Source: JAKAGZ01 sp964412105 (GTDB lineage: Bacteria > Bacteroidota > Ignavibacteria > Ignavibacteriales > Ignavibacteriaceae). From it: DNA of 9,541 bases. The notes under the pieces were generated by a model. That model saw only the letters and a program-made list of their open reading frames with translations. It had not been told where the DNA came from and did no database searches. The position numbers and the translations under genes were made by a program. Of this stretch, positions 1 to 6,972 are shown in pieces (the first letter of the stretch is position 1; the number at the start of each line of letters is the position of its first letter). The DNA lies in the NCBI GenBank assembly GCA_964412105.1, contig CAYPNM010000078.1, positions 1-9,541 on the forward strand, in the 5' to 3' direction.

Positions 1-1146
1 CAGGATGATTCAAGAAGACTAAACTCTGAGGTTCAGTATAATAATAATTGGGGTGGTTACCATGTAATTGCAGGTGTACAGTATATGCTGGATATGGCGG
101 GAAGTCATGATACCTACCTGCTGGATGATAGTTCAAGAATAGATATTTACCAGTACGGTTTTTACGCACAGATTGAAAAGGAACTTGGCTCCGGTTTTAA
201 AGCTGTGGTTGCCGCTCGTGCAGATGATCATCAGCTATATGGCTTCCATTTTGTTCCCAAAGCAGGTTTGCTATATACAAATGATGCAGGGACTTTCCGT
301 ATCACTTACGGTAATGGTATTGCCAATCCAACAATTCTTAATGCCGAAATGAATATCTTTGGTGGCCTAATTCTTGGCAACGGCGAAGGCTTTACATTAC
401 AGGATGGAACAAAAATTCCAGCTCTCAAGCCTGAAACCATTAACACTATTGAGTTTGGATATAAAGGAGTTGCTGAAAATAAACTATTCATTGACTTCAA
501 TGCCTACTATAATTTTACCAAGGATTTCATCAGTCCGTTAGTCCAGATTGCTCAACCTGGAAACCCGGTTACATTAAGAGGTAGCCAGGACATAAATCAG
601 CTTCAGGCTTTAGGTGGTACATATGTTTTAACTTATCTCAATGTCGGCAAGATAAACACCTATGGAGCAGACCTCGGCTTAAATTATTATTTCAATAATA
701 ATCTAAGTCTTACTTTTAATTATTCTTATTTCAATTATGAGGTTAAAGAAGGTAATATCAGCACGGACCAATTGTTCTTAAATACACCAAGGAACAAATT
801 CGGCGTTGGATTAAATTATTACGGAGAAAAATTCTTTGGATCGGTTTTCGGGCGCTGGTCGCAAAATTATAATTTCTTTTCCGGTATAAATGTCAGGTCA
901 GAAACTATTCCGGGTTTAACTTTTGGCGGAAGTCCGGTCATCGAGGGACAAAGAGTTGGAAGGGATTGGAATTACGGTCCTCTCGGAGGTTTCTTTAATG
1001 TTGATCTTTCTGCCGGTTACAGAGTTACAGATATTGTAACAGTTTCGGGAAGCGTAACAAATCTATTTAATGTAAAGGCGATGGAATTTGCCGCTTCTCC
1101 TCCGATCAGCAGATTGTTTAGTGCAGAAGTGAAATTCTCCTTCTAG
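1..1146 (+). CDS. TonB-dependent outer-membrane receptor, C-terminal barrel (5' end off window)
   Basis: The frame is open from base 1, so this is the last 381 residues of a longer gene; the Met at base 85 is internal, not a start. The protein is a run of alternating aromatic/polar beta strands, such as GFYAQIEKEL, FRITYGNG and LSLTFNYSYFNYEV. Other TonB-dependent receptor barrel signatures are the LKPETINTIEFGYKG segment, the NVGKINTYGADLGLNYYF segment, a late VTVSGSVTNLFN strand and a last strand ending in Phe (AEVKFSF), the usual signal for outer-membrane insertion. Such receptors import bulky or scarce ligands across the outer membrane using TonB energy. The plug domain, signal peptide and any carboxypeptidase-like N-terminal domain lie outside the window, so the ligand cannot be guessed. 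A hairpin follows 21 bases after the stop, and the lipid/carboxylate gene set follows on the same strand, which may point to a shared substrate. Confidence 0.88.
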   Translation, partial: QDDSRRLNSEVQYNNNWGGYHVIAGVQYMLDMAGSHDTYLLDDSSRIDIYQYGFYAQIEKELGSGFKAVVAARADDHQLYGFHFVPKAGLLYTNDAGTFRITYGNGIANPTILNAEMNIFGGLILGNGEGFTLQDGTKIPALKPETINTIEFGYKGVAENKLFIDFNAYYNFTKDFISPLVQIAQPGNPVTLRGSQDINQLQALGGTYVLTYLNVGKINTYGADLGLNYYFNNNLSLTFNYSYFNYEVKEGNISTDQLFLNTPRNKFGVGLNYYGEKFFGSVFGRWSQNYNFFSGINVRSETIPGLTFGGSPVIEGQRVGRDWNYGPLGGFFNVDLSAGYRVTDIVTVSGSVTNLFNVKAMEFAASPPISRLFSAEVKFSF

Positions 1147-1167
1147 TTAAGTGGATAACTTACTGGT

Positions 1168-1197
1168 GGTCCCCTGTGGGTAAAATAACAGGGGACC
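1168..1197 (+). terminator. GC-rich hairpin after the receptor gene, probable (partial) terminator
   Basis: A perfect 10-bp inverted repeat (GGTCCCCTGT at 1168-1177 and ACAGGGGACC at 1188-1197) encloses a 10-base loop. It is far more GC-rich than its surroundings. The downstream tract (TGTTCTTAATT) is only moderately T-rich, so it may terminate incompletely. Only 37 bases separate it from the next start codon, leaving little room for a full separate promoter. It may therefore lower, rather than stop, transcription into the downstream genes, or protect the receptor mRNA 3' end. Confidence 0.65.
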
Positions 1198-1234
1198 TGT
1201 TCTTAATTCACCGAATATAGAAGGTATATATATT

Positions 1235-2281
1235 ATGAATAAAAATAATGATGCAGTAGGTATCGCCAGTGTTGGCATGTATTTGCCGGAGAATTATTTA
1301 ACAGCCGAAGATATCGCCAGAGAAAGCGGCCTGCCGCTTGATGTTGTACGCAATAAACTCGGAATCGAGAAAAAATATATTTCCGGTCCGGATGATCACC
1401 CCAATGAAATGGCTTTAAAAGCAGCCAGAGACTGTTTTGCCCATACAGATATAAAACCGGATGAAGTTGATGTTGTACTCTGTACGACAGAAGAGTGGCG
1501 TGAATATTTGCTGTGGACTTCAGGAATTCATTTAGCCTATGAAATAGGGGCTCGTAATGCATGGGCTATGGATATGCATATGAGGTGCTGCACTTCCATT
1601 GCTGCTGTAAAAATCGCGAAAGACCTGATGAATTCTGATAAAGATATAAATACTGTTTTAATTGCGGGCGGATATGCAATTGACAAATTTATAAACTTCA
1701 AAAATCCCAAGACTACTTTTCTTTATAATATTGGAGCAGGTGCCGGTGCAATGCTTCTTAGAAGAGGCATGGATAAAAACCATATTCTCGGCAGCCAGTT
1801 ATTCTCAGACGGGTCAATGAGCAAGGATGTTATTGTGCCTGCGAGCGGAACTATACAGCACCCGACAGACAAAGCCGTCAGGGAAGGGAAATTCTATTTT
1901 GATCTTATCAATCCTGAAAGTATGAAACAAAAACTGAACGAATCCTCAATGGATATATGGGTCTGGTGCTCGGAACAGGCTTTGAAAAAAAGCGGCAATA
2001 AACCTGATGGCACACCGTATACAAAAGCTGACCTGGATTTTGTCAATATGGTTTTGGTCAAACCTTCCGCCCATTATGGACTGCTTGACAGGCTGGGATT
2101 GAGTCACGATAAATCTGTTTATACAGGCAACATTGGTCATATTGGTGAGCAGGATACTATAATTTCTATTATAGAAGGTATTAAACAGGGCAAATTAAAA
2201 GACGGCAATTTAATGCTCATGCTGGGTGCCGGAATTGGGTACGTCTGGGGGGCAACCTGTGTTAAATGGGGGCCGTGTTAA
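1235..2281 (+). CDS. Ketoacyl synthase III / HMG-CoA-synthase-like condensing enzyme
   Basis: This 348-residue protein has the thiolase-fold layout of FabH and HMG-CoA synthases. The N-terminal half opens with IASVGMYLPENYLT and has the LGIEKKYI element of the family. The proposed nucleophile is Cys118 in AMDMHMRCCTS, aligning with AFDVAAAC of E. coli FabH. The C-terminal half supplies His280 (KPSAHYGLLDRL) and Asn299 (YTGNIGHIG), completing a Cys-His-Asn triad. Glu86 (LCTTEEW) falls where HMG-CoA synthases carry their catalytic Glu (the TES segment). The Trp that contacts CoA in E. coli FabH (DEWI) is replaced (LDVV). These point to C-C bond formation between acyl thioesters, but not to the routine FabH step. 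Start ATG has AGAAGG about 10 bases upstream. An acyl-CoA synthetase follows after 27 bases, suggesting an operon and a CoA-linked substrate. Family assignment is firm; the reaction is inferred. Confidence 0.85.
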   Translation: MNKNNDAVGIASVGMYLPENYLTAEDIARESGLPLDVVRNKLGIEKKYISGPDDHPNEMALKAARDCFAHTDIKPDEVDVVLCTTEEWREYLLWTSGIHLAYEIGARNAWAMDMHMRCCTSIAAVKIAKDLMNSDKDINTVLIAGGYAIDKFINFKNPKTTFLYNIGAGAGAMLLRRGMDKNHILGSQLFSDGSMSKDVIVPASGTIQHPTDKAVREGKFYFDLINPESMKQKLNESSMDIWVWCSEQALKKSGNKPDGTPYTKADLDFVNMVLVKPSAHYGLLDRLGLSHDKSVYTGNIGHIGEQDTIISIIEGIKQGKLKDGNLMLMLGAGIGYVWGATCVKWGPC

Positions 2282-2308
2282 TTTAATTTTAAAATAAAGA
2301 ATGAAAAA

Positions 2309-3844
2309 GTGGAACAACAAAAATCTTTTTTCGTAACTGATTATCTCGACAAACGCTCAAAACACACCCCAGATAAAATTGGTTTAATAAATTACATCGA
2401 TGGGAAAGAATATACTTTTAAAGAATGGAATCGCTCAGCCAATCAAGTTGCAAATTATTTACACAGCTTTGGTGTAGAAAAAGGAGATATAGTTTCGATT
2501 TATGCGACAAATTGTCTGGAATTTCTGAATGTTATTTTTGCCTGCGGAAAAATTGGTGCCATTCTGCATAATATGAACTGGAGATTAACCGTTAATGAAT
2601 TATCAGGAATTATGAGAGATGTAACTCCCAGGGTTTTTATCTATTCAAAAGACTGGATAGAACAGGTGAAACAGCTGAGAAAACAGTTATCTGATAATTG
2701 TAAAGTAATTGCAATTACCGAAAAGGAAAATGCGGATGATCTTGAATTTAATGAATTCACTAAATTTCCGGGCGATCTGAAGTACAAGCCTGAACTTGAA
2801 ATGGACCACCCGTGGGGAATTTATTATACAGGGGGCACAACCGGACTGCCCAAGGGCGCGATAATGTCCCACGGAAATATTTTCTGGAACAATGTAAACA
2901 CAATTACAACATGGGGAATATGTGAGACTGATATTGCTCCTCTGCAGTTGCCATTGTTTCACATAGGCGGGCCAAATATTTTTATGTTTCCGCTTGTGCA
3001 CGTCGGCGGCAGGACTATTCTATGCAGGGAATTTGACCTGGAACAAACATTCGATTTAATAGAAAAGGGAGGAATTACCCATTATGTAGCTGTTCCTACG
3101 ATGTATGTAATGATGCAGCAGCATGCCAGATGGGAGAAAACTGATTTCACTAAGTTGCGTTTGGTTATAAGCGGCGGTGCTTCCTGTCCGCTGCCTGTTA
3201 TGGAAAAATTCTGGAATAAAGGCGTTGATTTTAAAATGGGTTACGGACTTACCGAAGCGAGCGGAAATAATTTCTGGCTTGAGCCCGGCAAGGTCAGGGA
3301 GAGATCAAGGTCGGTTGGATATCCTGCTTTTCACGTTGACATGAAAGTTGTGCGTGAAGACGGAACAACCTGTGATTCTAATGAAGAAGGAGAACTTTTA
3401 ATACGCGGTCCGCATATTACACCCGGGTATTGGAACAGACCCGAAGAGACCGCAAACGCAATCAGAAACGGATGGTTTTATACAGGAGATATTGCGCGTA
3501 CCGATGAAGACGGATATTTCTATATAATCGGCAGAACTAAAGATATGTTTATCAGCGGCGGCGAAAATGTATATCCCACTGAAGTTGAGAGTATTCTGCA
3601 CGGTCATCCTGCTATAGCGGAGGCTGCTTTACTCGGGATACCGCACGAAAAATGGGGTGAAGTCGGCTGCGCATTTATAGTGCTTAAAAAGGATGAAAAT
3701 CTAACCGCTGAGGAGATCAAAATATTTCTTAAAGATAAATTAGCCAAATATAAAATCCCTGTTAGATATATATTTGTTGATTCTCTGCCTAAGACGGCAA
3801 TAGGTAAAATCGATAAAATCATTTTAAGAAAAATGGTAGACTGA
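2309..3844 (+). CDS. AMP-dependent acyl-CoA synthetase (ANL superfamily)
   Basis: A full-length 511-residue acyl-CoA ligase of the fatty-acid/carboxylate type. It would convert a carboxylate, ATP and CoA to acyl-CoA, AMP and PPi in the cytoplasm through an acyl-adenylate. Visible motifs in order: the phosphate-binding loop YTGGTTGLPKG (173-183), the adenine-site motif GYGLTEAS (311-318), GELLIRGP followed by GYW (361-375), the ribose-binding Asp in YTGD (394), the hinge region GRTKD with Arg409, SGGENVYPTEVE (416-427), and the C-terminal catalytic Lys500 in PKTAIGKI. No key residue is missing. The start is GTG, because the nearby ATG at 2301 is in another frame and stops after 11 codons; only a weak purine stretch (AAAGAA) precedes it. 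It lies 27 bases after the condensing enzyme and upstream of a sodium symporter, which fits uptake then activation of a carboxylic acid. Chain length and substrate cannot be read from sequence. Confidence 0.93.
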   Translation: MEQQKSFFVTDYLDKRSKHTPDKIGLINYIDGKEYTFKEWNRSANQVANYLHSFGVEKGDIVSIYATNCLEFLNVIFACGKIGAILHNMNWRLTVNELSGIMRDVTPRVFIYSKDWIEQVKQLRKQLSDNCKVIAITEKENADDLEFNEFTKFPGDLKYKPELEMDHPWGIYYTGGTTGLPKGAIMSHGNIFWNNVNTITTWGICETDIAPLQLPLFHIGGPNIFMFPLVHVGGRTILCREFDLEQTFDLIEKGGITHYVAVPTMYVMMQQHARWEKTDFTKLRLVISGGASCPLPVMEKFWNKGVDFKMGYGLTEASGNNFWLEPGKVRERSRSVGYPAFHVDMKVVREDGTTCDSNEEGELLIRGPHITPGYWNRPEETANAIRNGWFYTGDIARTDEDGYFYIIGRTKDMFISGGENVYPTEVESILHGHPAIAEAALLGIPHEKWGEVGCAFIVLKKDENLTAEEIKIFLKDKLAKYKIPVRYIFVDSLPKTAIGKIDKIILRKMVD

Positions 3845-3860
3845 CAAAATTGACCACTAG

Positions 3861-3890
3861 TTTTTGCGGTACCGGTCGGAATAATATAAT
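3861..3890 (+). promoter_or_regulatory. Possible sigma-70-like promoter before the symporter
   Basis: The 94-base gap before the symporter gene contains a perfect TATAAT at 3885-3890. A poor -35 candidate (TTTTTG at 3861-3866, spacing 18) lies upstream. AT-rich sequence makes chance TATAAT common, so this is weak. If real, the symporter could be expressed apart from the two enzyme genes. Confidence 0.22.
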
Positions 3891-3928
3891 AAGGTTGAAT
3901 TAACATTTCATTCCAGAATAAATCTTTT

Positions 3929-3933
3929 GGAGG
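3929..3933 (+). promoter_or_regulatory. Ribosome binding site that sets the TTG start of the symporter
   Basis: GGAGG lies five bases upstream of TTG at 3939. An earlier in-frame TTG at 3927 overlaps this site and so cannot be the start it serves. The site is the clearest Shine-Dalgarno sequence in the left half of the window. Confidence 0.75.
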
Positions 3934-3938
3934 ATAAA

Positions 3939-5465
3939 TTGAATATTGCTTCACACGGTCTTGTTATTGCAGGATGGATCTTAATTATAGCATATTCAGG
4001 GGTAATATTATTTTTTGTAATCCGTGGTGCATTAAAAACAAAAAGTATACGGGATTACGCAATTGGCAGTATGAATTTTTCACCGATTGCCGTAGGATTT
4101 GCACTTGCGGCTTCAATGACCAGCGCAGCAACGTTTATTATCAATCCGGGATTTGCTGCGATGTACGGTTTTAGCTGCATTCTTTCTTATGTAATTGTTT
4201 TACCAACGGCAGCGATTATTTCATTAATAATTTTATCAAAAGGTTTCAGGAAGCACGGCGCAAATGTTAAAGCTCTGACGATGGCTCAATGGATAGGGAC
4301 AAGATATAAAAGCAAGGGTCTTTCAATATTCTTTGCTTTCTTATCATTGCTATTAATCACATTTATTGTGCTTATATGTGTCGGCCTTACAAAAATTCTT
4401 TCCAAAACATTGAACGTTGATGAGCTCTATATATTGATCGGGATAATCGTATTTATTTTCGGATATATGATGTTCGGCGGCGCAAACTCCATGGTTTATA
4501 CCAACACAGTACAGGGGATAATAATGCTGGTAGTCGCATTTATTTTGCTCGGATCCGGTTATCAGAATTTTAGTAACGGCATAAATGGTTTTATTCATAC
4601 TTTACAGAATATTGATCCTAAATTGACACAGCTTACAAATCAATCCAGTTTTATTTTTAGGGATTTTTTCGAAATTATATTCGCACAGATTGTTATAGGA
4701 GTTGCGATAGTCTGTCAGCCGCATATTTTAACAAAATCTCTTCTGTTGAAGTCAGAAAAAGATGTTAACAGATACTTAATTACCGGCGCAATTGTGCAAG
4801 GGATATTTTTCCTTGTTGTATTTGCGGGATTGTATGCAAGAATTATGTTCCCTGATTTAACAGTCAATGGCGTACCGCTTAAATTAGATGGGATATTTTC
4901 AGCTTATGTTGTAAGCAGGTTTTCTGTATATGTTGGTTTGATAGTCATACTCGGATTGATATCTGCAGGTATTTCGACACTTGAAGGATTAATTCAGGCT
5001 ATTTCAACAACAATCACTTCAGATTTAATTACTCCTTTATTTGGTAAATATTTCCCGAAGGAGGAAACAAAGAGGGGAATATTTGATGTCAGGTTAAATA
5101 AAATTGTGATTATTGTATTGGCCGTAATATCAATATTTATTTCATACAATCAGTTAGTCAATCCAAAACTTAGTGTAGCTATATTAGCCCAGAATGGTGT
5201 TTATGCTTATTTTGCAGCCGCTTTCATTCCTATATTATTTGGTATGTTTCTTAAGAATGTTCCCAAAATAGTTCCAATAGTTGCATCAGTAACAGCAATA
5301 GTTGTTCATATGATTTTTTATTATGGAAAGGTAGCTGTTCCATTTACAAGATCAACGGGAGAAAATCCGGGAGTAGCCGGCGCTGTTGCAATTTGCGCCG
5401 CGGTTATTCTGGGCTCTGTCATTTTCCTGATTTCAAAAGAAAAGGTTTCGCTTAAAACAAAATAA
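3939..5465 (+). CDS. Sodium:solute symporter (SSS/SLC5 family), probable carboxylate transporter
   Basis: A 508-residue, strongly hydrophobic inner-membrane protein with about 13 predicted transmembrane segments, typical of the SSS family. The first helix is at about residues 7-29. Family signatures are DYAIGSMNFSPIAVGFALAASM (written in two parts: DYAIGSMNFS at 39-48 and PIAVGFALAASM at 49-60), then TSAATFIINPG, the YTNTVQGIIM helix (187-196), and SAGISTLEGLIQA (342-354). Ser346 and Thr347 in the last sit where family members coordinate Na+. The general shape resembles monocarboxylate, acetate or pantothenate carriers more than sugar carriers, but the substrate is not fixed by this. The start is taken as TTG 3939 because GGAGG lies five bases before it; a start at 3927 would overlap that site. 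Its position after an acyl-CoA ligase suggests that it imports the acid the ligase activates. It may share the operon or use its own weak promoter. Confidence 0.9.
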   Translation: MNIASHGLVIAGWILIIAYSGVILFFVIRGALKTKSIRDYAIGSMNFSPIAVGFALAASMTSAATFIINPGFAAMYGFSCILSYVIVLPTAAIISLIILSKGFRKHGANVKALTMAQWIGTRYKSKGLSIFFAFLSLLLITFIVLICVGLTKILSKTLNVDELYILIGIIVFIFGYMMFGGANSMVYTNTVQGIIMLVVAFILLGSGYQNFSNGINGFIHTLQNIDPKLTQLTNQSSFIFRDFFEIIFAQIVIGVAIVCQPHILTKSLLLKSEKDVNRYLITGAIVQGIFFLVVFAGLYARIMFPDLTVNGVPLKLDGIFSAYVVSRFSVYVGLIVILGLISAGISTLEGLIQAISTTITSDLITPLFGKYFPKEETKRGIFDVRLNKIVIIVLAVISIFISYNQLVNPKLSVAILAQNGVYAYFAAAFIPILFGMFLKNVPKIVPIVASVTAIVVHMIFYYGKVAVPFTRSTGENPGVAGAVAICAAVILGSVIFLISKEKVSLKTK

Positions 5466-5505
5466 GAAAAAGTATTTATCCAGATTATTTTTTATGTAAA
5501 ATTTT

Positions 5506-5904
5506 ATGAATGCGAATATTAAAATAGCATTTCTTATGCTTGTTTTAATTCAAGGCGTGCATTCTGTTGAAGAATATTTCGGCAGATTATGGGAGGTTTT
5601 TCAGCCGGCGAAATTTCTTTCCGGCCTGGTCTCAAATAATCTTGAAACAGGATTTTTAATAATTAACATTGGGCTTTTTATATTCGGTATTTGGAGCTGG
5701 GCAGTTCCGGTTCGGAAAGATTATTCAATTGCGAGAAGTATAATCTGGATTTTTATTGTCATAGAAATGATTAATGGGATTGGACATCCTGTCTGGGCAA
5801 TTTATGAAATGTCATATGTCCCTGGATTAGTAACTGCTCCGATACTCCTTATTTTAGCAATTTATTTATTCAGGGAAATCAGAAAAAATCAGACAGCCGT
5901 ATAA
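5506..5904 (+). CDS. HXXEE-family integral membrane protein
   Basis: A 132-residue membrane protein with about four hydrophobic segments (about 5-18, 47-66, 75-92, 107-123). It carries the motif that names the HXXEE family: HSVEE at residues 19-23 near the first helix. It also has the later conserved polar pair Asn90...His94 (EMINGIGHPVW) and the YVPGLVTAP turn (104-112) seen in these proteins. The conserved His, Glu and Asn inside a membrane protein suggest metal binding or a membrane-embedded active site, but no function is established that I know of. It begins 40 bases after the symporter with no clear ribosome binding site, so it could be the last gene of that transcript. ATG at 5506 is the only sensible start; the ATG at 5494 is followed at once by a stop. 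Confidence 0.8.
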   Translation: MNANIKIAFLMLVLIQGVHSVEEYFGRLWEVFQPAKFLSGLVSNNLETGFLIINIGLFIFGIWSWAVPVRKDYSIARSIIWIFIVIEMINGIGHPVWAIYEMSYVPGLVTAPILLILAIYLFREIRKNQTAV

Positions 5905-5937
5905 AGAGCAAATTACCCGCTGATAATAAAATTGGGC

Positions 5938-5958
5938 TGGTATTTAATGATAATACCA
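5938..5958. repeat. Short inverted repeat in spacer
   Basis: TGGTATT (5938-5944) and AATACCA (5952-5958) form a 7-bp perfect stem with a 7-base loop in the 140-base spacer between the two membrane protein genes. No T-run follows on either strand, so it is not a convincing terminator; it could be an operator or chance. Confidence 0.25.
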
Positions 5959-6044
5959 TTGCAGAAAAAAAAATTAGTAAATTAGTTATGGGAATTTTTA
6001 TTATATGAGGATATAATAATTAATTATTAAGGACGGGGGCAAGG

Positions 6045-6383
6045 ATGGAAAAAAGGTTTATTGTACCGGCCTGGACATTTCTCGGGGGCATTATCGTCTG
6101 GTTAATCCTATTCTTTCTATTTTTATCGGAAAATTTAGCGGTGTGGCAGGAACTGTTGATTGGAATTATTACAGGGGGACTTATTGTAACTTCGGCTTAT
6201 AGATGCAAACGTGCGAAGGGTCCTAAAACCGGCAATTTATTCCGTGCCGGGATACTCTTGATTTTAACAATATTTACTTTCTGGAAAATTGGCACAATAG
6301 CAGCAATAGTGCTGGTGACCTCCGCCGCATTTACACTTATAATAGCGTTAAGTACTCACCGGCAAAAAGCAGGCGCTGGTTAA
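6045..6383 (+). CDS. Small four-helix membrane protein of unknown function
   Basis: A 112-residue protein made almost entirely of hydrophobic segments at about residues 8-28, 34-51, 64-80 and 83-102. A basic loop (YRCKRAKGPK, 52-61) separates the two helix pairs, and the short tail is basic. The positive loop suggests that the middle and both ends face the cytoplasm. I do not recognise the family. The two helix pairs, each with a Trp (W34, W80) near a membrane edge, faintly recall SPW-repeat proteins, but the match is too weak to name it. Start ATG is preceded by a G-rich stretch (ACGGGGGCAAGG) that could act as a ribosome binding site. The spacer upstream contains TATAAT at 6012-6017 with no good -35 box. 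Coding potential is likely from the organised helix pattern. Confidence 0.6.
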   Translation: MEKRFIVPAWTFLGGIIVWLILFFLFLSENLAVWQELLIGIITGGLIVTSAYRCKRAKGPKTGNLFRAGILLILTIFTFWKIGTIAAIVLVTSAAFTLIIALSTHRQKAGAG

Positions 6384-6395
6384 GCTATTTATCCG

Positions 6396-6409
6396 GTGCG
6401 TTTTCGCAC
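6396..6409 (+). terminator. Small hairpin after the four-helix protein, weak terminator candidate
   Basis: GTGCG (6396-6400), a TTTT loop and CGCAC (6405-6409) form a compact 5-bp stem 12 bases after the stop codon. It is not followed by a T-run (TCAAATATTTATATA), so intrinsic termination is doubtful. The rest of the 151-base spacer to 6534 is AT-rich with nothing I can assign. Confidence 0.3.
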
Positions 6410-6534
6410 TCAAATATTTATATACGATGAAGATGGATTGACTGATTTAATTATTTGTGACCTTATTGGGCAATTCCCGTCCCATAATTAATTGAAATAA
6501 AGACCACATAAGAAATATTAATAGTGATAAAAAT

Positions 6535-6924
6535 ATGAAACTAATAAAACCATACATTATATTTTCCGGCCGCTGCAAAGAAGCTCTATTGTTCTATAAA
6601 GAGTGTTTCAATGGAGAAATAGTCCTTATGCAAACATATGCTGAATCAAATATGAATCTACCTGAAAAGTATAATGAGAGAATATTCAATTCGGAATTTA
6701 AAGCAGATGGAATAGATTTTATGGCATCGGACGATTTACCGGATAATCAGGTAAAAACCGGCAGCAATTTTGCCTTATTTGTGATCTTTGAAAATATTAA
6801 TGAGCAAAAAGAATCGTTTAATAAATTAGCTAAGGATGGTAATGTACTATTCCCGCTTGAAAATAATTTCGGGATGGTAGTTGATAAATTTGGTATTCAA
6901 TGGATGTTAACAGGTAAAAAATAA
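6535..6924 (+). CDS. PhnB-like VOC (glyoxalase-fold) protein
   Basis: A 129-residue cytoplasmic protein of the PhnB/YjdN branch of the vicinal oxygen chelate fold. It matches the usual length and layout: an opening PYIIFSGRCKEALLFYKECF (6-25), a GIDFMASDDLP segment (59-69), a second beta-alpha module (FALFVIFENI then FNKLAKDG) and the closing DKFGIQWML (117-125). In many relatives the strand before the GxxLMASD segment begins with a His ligand (type xMHxxL). Here that position is Asn52 (IFNSEF), so metal binding may be altered or lost. Proteins of this group are often annotated as 3-demethylubiquinone methyltransferase-like, which should not be trusted as a function. No Shine-Dalgarno site precedes the ATG. 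A DinB-family gene follows after 48 bases. Confidence 0.88.
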   Translation: MKLIKPYIIFSGRCKEALLFYKECFNGEIVLMQTYAESNMNLPEKYNERIFNSEFKADGIDFMASDDLPDNQVKTGSNFALFVIFENINEQKESFNKLAKDGNVLFPLENNFGMVVDKFGIQWMLTGKK

Positions 6925-6972
6925 AATTGTAATCGATATAAGATATTTATAATCATAAAAGGCCTTAATCCA

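Noticed and set aside
85..87. Met at 85 as the start of the receptor gene.
   Set aside because: The frame stays open to base 1 with barrel-like sequence upstream, so it is an internal Met of a truncated gene.
3850..3890. TTGACC with TATAAT as a promoter pair.
   Set aside because: The spacing is 29 bases, too long for a sigma-70-type promoter.
3927..3938. Earlier in-frame TTG start for the symporter.
   Set aside because: It overlaps the GGAGG ribosome binding site that serves TTG 3939.
3604..3954. A 116-codon open frame on the minus strand across the end of the ligase gene.
   Set aside because: It lies opposite a well-supported enzyme and runs into the symporter start. Its protein has no recognisable motif, so it is a shadow frame; the same holds for the minus-strand frame at 1233-1562.
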